Assembly (NCBI RefSeq): GCF_047731265.1
Contig: NZ_CP159835.1
Coordinates: 558,001-622,000, forward strand
Reading direction: 5' to 3'
DNA length: 64,000 bases
Origin: Patiriisocius sp047731265
Lineage (GTDB): Bacteria; Bacteroidota; Bacteroidia; Flavobacteriales; Flavobacteriaceae
In this document: positions 8,449 through 16,776 of the stretch, piece by piece
Position numbering within the stretch: position 1 is the stretch's first letter
Layout of the letters: each line of letters begins with the position of its first letter
Translations under genes and position numbers: made by a program
The notes under the pieces: generated by a model
What the model was told of the DNA's origin: nothing
Database searches by the model: none
Seen by the model: the letters and a program-made list of their open reading frames with translations, nothing else

Positions 8449-9333
8449 ATGAAAGCATATATTTTTCCAGGACAAGGAGCACAGTTTACAGGAATGGGTC
8501 AGGATCTTTATGAGTCTTCGGCAAAAGCGAAAGAGTTATTTCGGCAAGCCAATGAAACGTTAGGGTTTGACATCACTAAAATAATGTTTGAAGGTACTGC
8601 AGAAGAACTAAAGGAAACGAAAGTTACACAGCCTGCTATTTTCCTGCATTCAACAATCCTTGCTGAAGTAATGGGCGACCGCTTTAAACCAGACATGGTT
8701 GCAGGTCATTCTTTAGGAGAAATTTCGGCCCTTGTTGCTAACCGAACAGTAGCATTTACAGACGGACTACAATTGGTCTACAAAAGAGCACTCGCGATGC
8801 AAAAAGCCTGCGAAATTGAGCCATCAACAATGGCTGCTGTCTTAGGCTTGGAAGACCACTTAGTAGAGGCTATTTGTACAGACATACCTGGAACCGTTGT
8901 CGCAGCAAATTACAATTGCCCAGGACAATTAGTTATTAGCGGAGATGTTACTGCCATAGGTTTAGCTTGTGAAAAATTAACCGAAGCTGGCGCAAGGCGC
9001 GCGCTAGTATTGCCCGTTGGCGGCGCTTTTCACAGCCCATTAATGGAACCTGCAAGAGAGGAGCTTGCTGCAGCAATTGAAGCAACAACGTTTACTGCTC
9101 CTGCCTGTCCTATTTACCAAAATGTGTCAACGTTTGCAGTGACCAATCCTGCTGAAATACAAAAGAACTTAATCTATCAATTAACGGCTCCTGTTAAATG
9201 GGCACAAAGCATGCAGAATATGATTAAAGATGGTGCAACCCAATTTATTGAAGTTGGACCTGGAAATGTACTTCAAGGACTAATGAGAAAGATTGACCGC
9301 AGCGTTGAAACTTTTAAGGCAGGAATTGAGTAA
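8449..9333 (+). CDS. fabD: Malonyl-CoA:ACP transacylase
   Basis: 294 residues. The N-terminal FPGQGAQFTGMG motif, the nucleophile motif GHSLGE (Ser at residue 88) and the catalytic His in GAFHSPLM (near residue 198) are present, with IEVGPGNVL near the end. It moves malonyl from CoA to acyl carrier protein for type II fatty acid synthesis in the cytosol. It has its own transcript: a TATTTTTA box (one mismatch to TAnnTTTG) lies about 35 bp upstream and a terminator flanks each end. Confidence 0.96.
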   Translation: MKAYIFPGQGAQFTGMGQDLYESSAKAKELFRQANETLGFDITKIMFEGTAEELKETKVTQPAIFLHSTILAEVMGDRFKPDMVAGHSLGEISALVANRTVAFTDGLQLVYKRALAMQKACEIEPSTMAAVLGLEDHLVEAICTDIPGTVVAANYNCPGQLVISGDVTAIGLACEKLTEAGARRALVLPVGGAFHSPLMEPAREELAAAIEATTFTAPACPIYQNVSTFAVTNPAEIQKNLIYQLTAPVKWAQSMQNMIKDGATQFIEVGPGNVLQGLMRKIDRSVETFKAGIE

Positions 9334-9340
9334 TCAAAAT

Positions 9341-9378
9341 AAAAAGCCCAATTCAAAATATTTTGAATTGGGCTTTTT
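9341..9378. terminator. Bidirectional terminator between fabD and the DegT aminotransferase
   Basis: A perfect 19+19 bp palindrome (left arm AAAAAGCCCAATTCAAAAT) with A-run and T-run ends. It sits 7 bp after fabD and 5 bp after the convergent gene, so it can serve both. Confidence 0.9.
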
Positions 9379-9383
9379 ATTTT

Positions 9384-10541
9384 TTATTTAGTTACAAAAG
9401 CTATAATTGACTTTGTGAGGAAGTCAATTTGCTCGTCGTCTAACTCAGTATGCATTGGTAAAGAGACAACCTCTTTTACCAATTGATTAGTGATGGTGAA
9501 ATCTGCTTCGTTATAACGTTCGTCTTTGTATGCTTTTTGGGCGTGCAATGGTATAGGATAATAGACGCCACAAGGAATGTCATTTGCTTGTAAATGTTTC
9601 ACCAAAGCATCTCTATCTGCATTAATGATTCGCAAGGTATATTGATGAAATACGTGACAATCACACGTGTCACAAATTGAATTTCCTGCATTACAAAAAC
9701 CTGTTGGAGTAATTATTTGTTCAATCCCACTAAAAGCTTGTGTATATTTTCTCGCAGCAGTGCGTCTTGCAATATTGTACGAATTAAGATTTGGTAACTT
9801 AGCACGTAAAACAGCTGCTTGTATACTATCCAATCGCGAGTTTACTCCCACAACATCGTGATGATATCGTTCGTACATGCCGTGATTTACAATTCCTCTA
9901 ATGATGTGCGCCAAATCGTCATCATTTGTAAAAATAGCGCCTCCATCACCATAACATCCTAAGTTTTTTGAAGGAAAAAATGAAGTAGATCCAGCATGAC
10001 CAATACCACCTGTCATTTTCTTTGTCCCATCTTTTGAAGTATAAGCTGCACCAATTCCTTGCGCATTATCTTCAATTACATATAGATTGTGTCGTTCTGC
10101 TAAATCCATAATCGCATCCATATTAGCTGCTAGACCAAATAAATGCACAGGAACAATTGCCTTAGTATTTGGTGTTATTGCTTTTTCAACGGCAGCAATA
10201 TCAATATTAAAATTTATAGGATCCACATCAACTAAAACAGGCGTTAGTTGTAACAATGCTATTACTTCTACCGTGGCGGCAAATGTGAAATCTGCCGTTA
10301 TCACTTCATCACCGGGTTTCAAACCCAATCCCATCATAGCAATTTGCAATGCATCTGTACCATTGGCGCAAGGAATTACATGTTTTACCCCTAAATAATC
10401 TTCTAATTCTTTTTGAAATGCATGAACTTCAGGACCATTAATAAATGCTGTGTTATCAATAACTTCTTGTATGGAAGCATTTACCCTTTCTTTGATTGCG
10501 GCATATTGACCCTTGAGGTCTACCATTTGTATTTTTTTCAT
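9384..10541 (-). CDS. DegT/DnrJ/EryC1/StrS-family sugar aminotransferase
   Basis: 385 residues. FINGPEVHAFQKELEDYLG, the PLP-pocket segment VIEDNAQGIGA and the Schiff-base Lys in STSFFPSKNLGCYGDGG are those of PLP-dependent nucleotide-sugar aminotransferases, as is GVYYPIPLH near the C-terminus. Such enzymes make amino sugars for O-antigen, capsule or glycan synthesis. It carries a Cys-rich insert (CNAGNSICDTCDCHVFHQYT, about residues 288-307) before the usual HVFHQYTLR motif; I believe related forms occur in other Bacteroidota. No other sugar-nucleotide genes are adjacent, so the exact sugar is unknown. Confidence 0.9.
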   Translation of the reverse strand: MKKIQMVDLKGQYAAIKERVNASIQEVIDNTAFINGPEVHAFQKELEDYLGVKHVIPCANGTDALQIAMMGLGLKPGDEVITADFTFAATVEVIALLQLTPVLVDVDPINFNIDIAAVEKAITPNTKAIVPVHLFGLAANMDAIMDLAERHNLYVIEDNAQGIGAAYTSKDGTKKMTGGIGHAGSTSFFPSKNLGCYGDGGAIFTNDDDLAHIIRGIVNHGMYERYHHDVVGVNSRLDSIQAAVLRAKLPNLNSYNIARRTAARKYTQAFSGIEQIITPTGFCNAGNSICDTCDCHVFHQYTLRIINADRDALVKHLQANDIPCGVYYPIPLHAQKAYKDERYNEADFTITNQLVKEVVSLPMHTELDDEQIDFLTKSIIAFVTK

Positions 10542-10656
10542 TCGTTAAGACCCATAATTTGGGTGAGGTAATTAAAGATTATCTCCCTTCTTTTAAACAA
10601 TATAAAATCGGAAGCTGCATAAATTTTATGTTTTGTAAAAATACAAAAACAAATAA

Positions 10657-12744
10657 TTAATATTTCAGTAGCTGTTCAATCTTTGCCTTCACTTTTATAG
10701 TAGAAGGAATCATAGTTTCCTCCAAAACTGAATTTAATGGAATCGCCGGCATATTTTCAGAACCAATTACCATTACTGGAGCATCCAATGATTGAAAACA
10801 CTCTTCTTGTATGCGTCCTTGCAATGCCCTACTAAAACTATTTTCTGAAGGTTCTTCGGTCACCACTAAACACTTCCCACATTTCTTGACACTCTTAAAA
10901 ACAGTATCATAATCTAATGGATGTAAGGTCCTTAAATCTACAATTTCCACCCGGTCTGTAATACCCATCTCTCTGGTGGCATTATATGCCCAATGCACTC
11001 CCATCCCGTAGGTTATAATTGAAAGGGTTTCATCGCCGTCTTGTGGCCAAATTTCCTGCAAGACCCATGCTTTACCAAACGGCAACATGTAATCTTCACT
11101 TGGCTCAATACTAGTAGCACCTTTTGTCCCTTTCACTTTACTCCAGTACAATCCTTTGTGCTCAAAAATCACCACTGGATTAGGATCGTAATACGCTGCT
11201 TTTAGAAGTCCTTTTAAATCGGCTCCGTTACTTGGATATGCGATTTTAATTCCGCGAATATTACTTACCACACTTTCCAAAGAAGACGAATGGTAGGGCC
11301 CTCCACTTCCGTAAGCACCTATTGGCACTCTCAATATCATAGACACCGGCCATTTTCCGTTAGATAAATAACAGCTTCTAGAAACCTCTGTAAATAATTG
11401 ATTAAGTCCAGGCCAAATATAATCTGCAAACTGAACCTCCACAATAGGCTTCAACCCCACAGCACTCATACCTACCGTAGAACCTACAATAAATGCCTCT
11501 TGAATTGGGGTATTAAAAACACGGTTATCACCAAATTTCTGGGCCAAAGTAGCCGCTTCTCTAAATACACCGCCTAATCTTCCACCAACATCTTGACCAT
11601 AGAGCAAACATTCAGGATGCTTTGCCATCAATTCTTCAATCGCGAACAGTGCGCAGTCCACCATTACTACTTTTTCACCTCCTTCAGGAGAACGCTCTCC
11701 TACTTCTTCGGTAATTAAGGTTGGAGCAAAATCGTGTGTAAATAAATCCTCTGGTTTTGGATCTTCTGCTTTTGAGGCTTTGTCTAGGCTAGAAGCGACC
11801 TCGGCCTGCGCAGACGTAATAATTTCGTTAATCGTCTCTTCGGAAATATTAAAATCTGAAAGTAATTTCAACATTTTAGGATAAGGGTCTCTCGATCTTG
11901 CTTCGTCTAAATCATCACGGTAAAACTCCATTCGAACACCAGAAGTATGGTGATTTAATAACGGAACTTTAGCGTGGACTAGGAAAGGGCGTCGCTCTGT
12001 CCTTATCTTTTCAATAACCTCGTTAATAGTTTTATAACTCTCTTCAAAATCTGTCCCATCTATGGAGATGGCTTCTAAACCGTGAAACCCAGCTGCGTAT
12101 TCTGCAGCATTTTGCGCTCTCGTTTCCGCAGCATTTGCAGAAATATCCCATCCATTATCCTGCACTAAATACAAGATAGGCAATTGCTTCAATGCTGCCA
12201 TTTGAAAAGCTTCTGCAATTTCACCTTCAGTAACCGATGCATCCCCCAAAGAACAAACAACAACTGGACGGTCATTACGCACCTGTTGCGCAATCGCTTC
12301 GTCGATTCCTAAGCTTTCTTTGTAAGCAAATCCCAATGCAACACCTGTTGCAGGAATAGCCTGCATACCTGTTGCACTGCTTTGATGTGGAATTTTAGGC
12401 TTATCAATATCGTTCAAACTTGGATGCGCATAATAAGTACGCCCGGCGGAAAACGGATCGTCTTTTTTTGCCAATACTTGCAACATTAGCTCGTAGGGAG
12501 TCATCCCAATCGCCAGTAGCATTGAATCATCCCGATAGTAAGGGAACATATAGTCCTGCGGTTCCAATTGCATCCCCACGGCTATTTGTATCACCTCGTG
12601 CCCGCGAGAAGTGGCGTGCACATATTTTGAAACTACTTTAAAATTCTCTTCATAGATTTCAGTCATAGCTTTTGCAGTGACTAGGTTTTTAAAGGCCTTT
12701 AACAATAATTCTTTAGTTATCAATTTGTCTATTTTATTTAACAT
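10657..12744 (-). CDS. Branched-chain 2-oxoacid dehydrogenase E1, fused alpha and beta subunits
   Basis: 695 residues, equal to an alpha (about 1-345) plus a beta subunit (about 360-695) in one chain, a fusion common in Bacteroidota. The thiamine diphosphate motif begins with GDASVTEGE and runs to the QDNGW that holds the conserved Asn. YRDDSMLLAIG and HTSGVRMEFYRDDLDE resemble 2-oxoisovalerate dehydrogenase E1 alpha; the beta half has GQDVGGRLGGVFR and PIQEAFIVGSTVGMS. It oxidatively decarboxylates 2-oxoacids from Val, Leu and Ile, giving precursors for branched fatty acids. The E2 gene lies 183 bp upstream on the same strand; no E3 is in the window. Confidence 0.9.
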   Translation of the reverse strand: MLNKIDKLITKELLLKAFKNLVTAKAMTEIYEENFKVVSKYVHATSRGHEVIQIAVGMQLEPQDYMFPYYRDDSMLLAIGMTPYELMLQVLAKKDDPFSAGRTYYAHPSLNDIDKPKIPHQSSATGMQAIPATGVALGFAYKESLGIDEAIAQQVRNDRPVVVCSLGDASVTEGEIAEAFQMAALKQLPILYLVQDNGWDISANAAETRAQNAAEYAAGFHGLEAISIDGTDFEESYKTINEVIEKIRTERRPFLVHAKVPLLNHHTSGVRMEFYRDDLDEARSRDPYPKMLKLLSDFNISEETINEIITSAQAEVASSLDKASKAEDPKPEDLFTHDFAPTLITEEVGERSPEGGEKVVMVDCALFAIEELMAKHPECLLYGQDVGGRLGGVFREAATLAQKFGDNRVFNTPIQEAFIVGSTVGMSAVGLKPIVEVQFADYIWPGLNQLFTEVSRSCYLSNGKWPVSMILRVPIGAYGSGGPYHSSSLESVVSNIRGIKIAYPSNGADLKGLLKAAYYDPNPVVIFEHKGLYWSKVKGTKGATSIEPSEDYMLPFGKAWVLQEIWPQDGDETLSIITYGMGVHWAYNATREMGITDRVEIVDLRTLHPLDYDTVFKSVKKCGKCLVVTEEPSENSFSRALQGRIQEECFQSLDAPVMVIGSENMPAIPLNSVLEETMIPSTIKVKAKIEQLLKY

Positions 12745-12927
12745 TCTTTAATCGTTGGACGGTTTGAATTACTAATACTTGTTTCATTTTATACTTGTCT
12801 GGGCTAGGATCTTTTGAGCCACGACCACTCATCTCATTCGCTACACGATTCACGTCTTTTTGCCCCCTTTCTTCGCACCATACTTTAGTCTTGGTTTGTG
12901 TAATGACCGCTAGCGAACGATACTTGT

Positions 12928-14216
12928 TTAAAACGTCCTTTTCAAATCAAAATTCTCCATATTATCTGCAATTCTTTTCAAGAAGCTTCCCGCTAAATAT
13001 CCATCTACAATTCTATGGTCAAAAGAAAGTGACAAATACATCATACTTCTAATCTCAATTACATCTCCTTCTGGTTTTTCAATTACCTCGGCTCGCTTTT
13101 TTATAATTCCTGTTGCTAGAATGGCTGCTTCTGGTTGATTGATAATAGGTGTTCCCATTAAACTACCAAAAGTTCCCACATTACTAATAGTAAAAGTACC
13201 CCCTTTCATATCATCGCCTTTTAATTTTCCAGCGCGTGATTTCCCTACTAATTCATTAATAGCAGCGGCTAATCCTTTTAAATCTTTTTTATCTGCATTC
13301 TTTACTACTGGAACGATTAAATTGCCAGAAGGCAATGCGGTTGCCATACCAATATTTATATCTTCTTTCACAATGATATTCTTCCCATCAAGAGAAGAAT
13401 TGATCATTGGAAACTCTTTAATAGCATTTGCCACAGCTTCAATGAATATTGGGGTAAATGTCAATTTCTCTCCATGTTTCTCCAGAAACGCTAATTTATT
13501 AGCATTTCGCCAAGTAACCATATCAGTAAGATCTGCCTCCACATAGGCTGTTACGTGTGGCGAAGTATGCTTGCTATATACCATATGGTCTGCAATCATC
13601 TCACGCATACGATCCATCTCTACAATCTTACCCGTCCCTTTATCAAATTTTAAATCTGGAACTTGAAACCCGCTATTTTGTGATACCGCTTGTGCAAACT
13701 GAAACGGCCTCCCTTCCTTTAGATAATTGGTCACATCACTTTTTCTCAATCTTCCTTCGTTTCCTGTTCCTGAAATTCTTGCTAATTCTTCATAAGAAAT
13801 ATGATTTTTTCTAGCAATTACATCTACCAATGGCGAAATGAACAAGTTCTCATTTACCTTGAAAGATTTTGAAGTTGATGCTGAATTTCCCTTTGGAACT
13901 CCTGGACCCTTCTTTTTTGAACTTGATAAATTCTCAACACTCTTTTCTTTAGAGGCTATAACTACCGAAGCACTTTCATATAATTCTAAAACTGCAATTG
14001 TTTCACCAACTGGCACGATCTCTTTTGCCGAAACGCTGTGAGAAATCATCTTTCCAGCACTTGGTGCAGGCACCTCATTATCCACTTTATCTGTTGCGAC
14101 CTCAACAAGGATATCGCCTTCTTCAAAAGATTCACCTTCTTGAACCAACCAATTAATGATAGTTCCTTCCGTGATACTCTCCCCATTTTGGGCATCTTAA
14201 AAATTGATTCGGCCAT
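12928..14216 (-). CDS. 2-oxoacid dehydrogenase E2 (dihydrolipoyl acyltransferase), frameshifted near the N-terminus
   Basis: Most of the protein is intact: the lipoyl domain with ATDKVDNE (the lipoylated Lys), a linker, a peripheral subunit-binding domain (ISPLVDVIARKNHISYEELA) and the acyltransferase core ending in FDHRIVDG with the catalytic His. The uninterrupted frame can only start at a TTG at 14148, inside the lipoyl domain. The expected N-terminus is readable from the ATG at 14216 as MAESIFKMPKMG, and after one added G it runs on as ESITEGTIINWL into the main frame. The lesion is at the C4 tract 14181-14184 (minus-strand GGGG where GGGGG is expected). This is either a sequencing error in a homopolymer or a real inactivating mutation. 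The gene is divergent from an Lrp-type regulator and upstream of E1. Confidence 0.85.
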
Positions 14217-14375
14217 TGGTTTAATTTTGATGTAGTGTATAAAAATACTGTATTACATATGGTTATATTGAAATATTCTGCTTTATATATCTAAAAGAGA
14301 CTTTTATTCTAAAATTTTAATTTAGATATTATTTTTATTCTATTTTTATACTTTATTAACCGAATAAAAGAACAA

Positions 14376-14849
14376 ATGAAGCTAGACGCTACAGACATTG
14401 CTTTATTGAAAGCCCTACAAAAGGATTCTAACCGAACGATAAAAAGTTTAGCAGACGAACTAAACAGATCTACAACACCAGTTTTTGAACGGATAAAGAA
14501 ACTAGAAAGAGAAGGATATATTGAAGGATATTCTGCCCGTTTGAACCCAAAGAAATTAGGTTTAAAACAAACAGTTTTTGTAGCGATTACATTGCAAGGA
14601 CACACCCGTAGTTATCTAGAAAAATTTGTAAAGCAAGTCAATGAATTTCCAGAGGTTATAGAATGTCACCGTATTAGCGGCACCTTTGATTATCTGCTAA
14701 AACTTATAGTGGAGGACATTGAGGCATATGAAAACTTTATTATCACAAAACTCACGTTGCTCCCCTACTTAGGAAATGTTCAAAGTCTAATTACGCTAAG
14801 CACTGGGAAAGAAATTTATGAGATAGATTTAAGTCACTTGGAAAAATAA
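14376..14849 (+). CDS. Lrp/AsnC-family transcriptional regulator
   Basis: 157 residues, the usual Lrp length. The N-terminal winged helix-turn-helix reads LDATDIALLKALQKDSNRTI followed by the recognition-helix region RSTTPVFERIKKLEREGYI; the C-terminal RAM ligand-binding domain (about 70-150) includes ECHRISGTFDYLLKL. Such proteins sense amino acids. It is divergent from the 2-oxoacid dehydrogenase E2/E1 genes across a 160-bp AT-rich intergenic region, so control of branched-chain amino acid breakdown (a BkdR-like role) is a reasonable inference. TATTTTTA, close to the TAnnTTTG box, occurs upstream. Confidence 0.9.
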   Translation: MKLDATDIALLKALQKDSNRTIKSLADELNRSTTPVFERIKKLEREGYIEGYSARLNPKKLGLKQTVFVAITLQGHTRSYLEKFVKQVNEFPEVIECHRISGTFDYLLKLIVEDIEAYENFIITKLTLLPYLGNVQSLITLSTGKEIYEIDLSHLEK

Positions 14850-14858
14850 TTAAATTAT

Positions 14859-15458
14859 TTACTTCTTAGTTTTCAGCTCTTGAAGTGTTTTATAAAAATC
14901 TTCTTGTTTTGGTCTATGCGCTGGAACCTCCCTTAACGAGGCTACTTCCCTTAAACTCTCGTGACAATCTGCTGGCAATTGCTGGTATAATTTTGTCCCT
15001 GCTGTTTTCCAAACGATCATTTCCTCTGAAACCTCTTTAATGGACTTTGCTGGGTTTCCAACAATTAATTGTCGATTCCCAAACTTGGCTTCAGCTTTTA
15101 CAAATGCCATTGCTCCCACGATACATTCGTCTCCAATTTGAGCATCATCCATAATTACACTGTTCATTCCTATAAGGCAATTGCGCCCTAAATTAGCTCC
15201 ATGAATTACGGCTCCATGGCCTACGTGAGCACCTTCTTTTAGAACAATGCTCTTTCCTGGAAACATATGAACTGTGCAGTTCTCCTGAACGTTTACACCA
15301 TCTTCTAAAATAATTTCACCCCAATCGCCGCGTATCGCAGCTCCAGGACCTATGTAACAGTTTTTACCAATGATTACATTTCCAGTAACTGCAGCCAATG
15401 GATGGACGAAGCTAGATTGGTGTACTACAGGTATGTGTCCTTTGAACGAATATATCAT
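14859..15458 (-). CDS. paaY: PaaY-type hexapeptide-repeat (gamma carbonic anhydrase-like) protein
   Basis: 199 residues. A left-handed beta-helix of hexapeptide repeats (about 12-150; e.g. GNVIIGKNCYIGPGAAIRGD and VGHGAVIHGANLG) carries the metal-ligand His residues of the gamma carbonic anhydrase fold, followed by a helical C-terminus. PaaY proteins are thioesterases that hydrolyse dead-end CoA esters formed during phenylacetate breakdown. It is the last gene of the minus-strand paa cluster, 74 bp after the enoyl-CoA hydratase, and convergent with the Lrp gene with a 9-bp gap. Confidence 0.88.
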   Translation of the reverse strand: MIYSFKGHIPVVHQSSFVHPLAAVTGNVIIGKNCYIGPGAAIRGDWGEIILEDGVNVQENCTVHMFPGKSIVLKEGAHVGHGAVIHGANLGRNCLIGMNSVIMDDAQIGDECIVGAMAFVKAEAKFGNRQLIVGNPAKSIKEVSEEMIVWKTAGTKLYQQLPADCHESLREVASLREVPAHRPKQEDFYKTLQELKTKK

Positions 15459-15467
15459 ATGGCTCGA

Positions 15468-15530
15468 GATTGTGGATCAAAGATTAACGATTGCTGATTT
15501 TATAGTTCAATAGCCGTTAATCTTAAATCA
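15468..15530. repeat. Intergenic stem-loop element of the paa cluster (copy 1)
   Basis: AGATTAACG (15481-15489) pairs perfectly with CGTTAATCT (15515-15523) around a loop containing TAGTTCAATAG. The same words (GATTAACGATTG, ATCAAAAATC, CAATCGTTAATC) recur in other spacers of the cluster. Confidence 0.55.
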
Positions 15531-15532
15531 TT

Positions 15533-16285
15533 TTATTTAAATCCTTTCAATGTCTCTTTGGTAAAATCACTTAAAACCAATCTTCCAGAAATCACAGCTC
15601 TTTCTGCTAGTAACGCATCCCAATTCTCAGTTCCAGACCACATTACTTTTTTCATTTCTTTCATTGCTTCAGGGTTGTAATTGCAAAGATTTTTTGCAAA
15701 TACCTTTACTGCTTCATCCAATGCTTCAGTAGATTCATGTACACTTGCATAAAGTCCTTTTTGTCTTGCCCATTCTGCATCATAAAAACTATTTGCATCA
15801 ATCGCAATCTGACTCATTCCTGTTAATCCTAACTTTCTTTCGACCACTGGACCTACTACAAAAGGTCCGATTCCTATATTCAATTCACTTAACTTGATAC
15901 TGGCAAATTTACTTGCCATACAGTAATCTGTTGCGCTTGCAACTCCTACTCCACCGCCTACAGTTTTTCCTTGTACACGCCCTATAATAAACTTAGGACA
16001 TTTTCGCATTGCGTTAATAACGTTCGCAAAGCCACTAAAAAATACACGGCCAGTTTCTGCATCATTGATACTGATAAGTTCTTTAAAGCTTGCTCCAGCG
16101 CAGAAAGTTCTTTCGCCTCCACTTTTAAGGATAATCACTTTTACTTCACTATTTTCTCCTGCTTTTTTTATTGTCTTTCTCAACTTTTCAAGAATATCTC
16201 CCGGCAAACTATTGTGTGCTGGGTGAAAGAATTCTATGGTTGAAATTCCGTTATTTATATCTTCTTTTACGTATGGATCACTCAT
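15533..16285 (-). CDS. Enoyl-CoA hydratase/isomerase family protein of the paa cluster (PaaF-like)
   Basis: 250 residues from the ATG at 16285 (MSDPYVKEDI); an ATG 36 bp upstream is in frame but the shorter start fits the family. Crotonase fold: the oxyanion-hole segments TFCAGASFKEL and GKTVGGGVGVASATDYCMA are clear. The position usually holding the second catalytic acid reads SELNIGIGPFVVGPVVERKLG rather than the GIxPxxGGT pattern, so the exact reaction is uncertain. With paaG also present, this second crotonase most likely takes the PaaF role, hydrating 2,3-dehydroadipyl-CoA. It lies between paaZ and paaY on the same strand. Confidence 0.8.
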   Translation of the reverse strand: MSDPYVKEDINNGISTIEFFHPAHNSLPGDILEKLRKTIKKAGENSEVKVIILKSGGERTFCAGASFKELISINDAETGRVFFSGFANVINAMRKCPKFIIGRVQGKTVGGGVGVASATDYCMASKFASIKLSELNIGIGPFVVGPVVERKLGLTGMSQIAIDANSFYDAEWARQKGLYASVHESTEALDEAVKVFAKNLCNYNPEAMKEMKKVMWSGTENWDALLAERAVISGRLVLSDFTKETLKGFK

Positions 16286-16440
16286 ATTTTTATTAAATGT
16301 CAATGCACAATTATCGCGCATTTTGTTTGTTTTTTCTTAATCTGTCAATGAGGATTCATTCCACATTCGGTTAAATGTTATAGTCTACTCTTTTTTAAAA
16401 AGACCTCTCAATCATAATTAGTATCAAACACTGTCAAATC

Positions 16441-16716
16441 CTAGGCTTCACTCAAATCTACCCAATCTGGATTTATTTCAGAAATGATATTCTTTTTCCA
16501 ATATTGTTTCCACTTCTTAATAGTCTTTTCTCTTTTTATTGCTTCTTGAATCCATTGATGTTCTTCAAAATAAACCAACTTATTAATATTATATCTTCCT
16601 ACGTGTGTTCCAAAGGTTGCGGCTTTATATTATTTGTAACTCCTACGTAGAAAATATGGCGATTTTCATGTGTGAGTATATATATATATATATATATATA
16701 TGTGTTCGCGCGCCAT
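16441..16716 (-). pseudogene. GIY-YIG endonuclease-like gene, broken
   Basis: Read on the minus strand, three pieces of a GIY-YIG (UPF0213-like) protein lie in order but in different frames: a start-like M(16716)AREHIYIYI, then LTHENRHIFYVGVTNNIK, then YNINKLVYFEEHQWIQEAIK continuing through KWKQYWKKNIISEINPDW to VDLSEA and a TAG at 16441-16443. Intact relatives are ~90 aa. The GIY half is replaced by an alternating Ile-Tyr run encoded by a TA microsatellite, which also throws the frame, and a second frameshift occurs after NNIK. It fills most of the 490-bp gap between the hydratase gene and paaZ. Confidence 0.75.
16677..16701. repeat. TA microsatellite inside the broken GIY-YIG gene
   Basis: A 25-base alternating TA tract. 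It falls exactly where the first signature strand (Y-V-Y-I) of the GIY-YIG domain would be encoded. Confidence 0.9.
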
Positions 16717-16776
16717 AAATAGTAACAATTGGTCTTTTCATTAAAGCGTCTGCGGAATAAATCCGCAGTGAGCAAT

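Noticed and set aside
13139..14041. Plus-strand frames opposite the E2 gene
   Set aside because: Antisense shadows; the minus-strand E2 motifs are unambiguous.
16677..16701. TA tract as a phase-variation switch
   Set aside because: Changing the run length could restore the first frame junction, but a second frameshift downstream still breaks the gene, so it is better read as decay.
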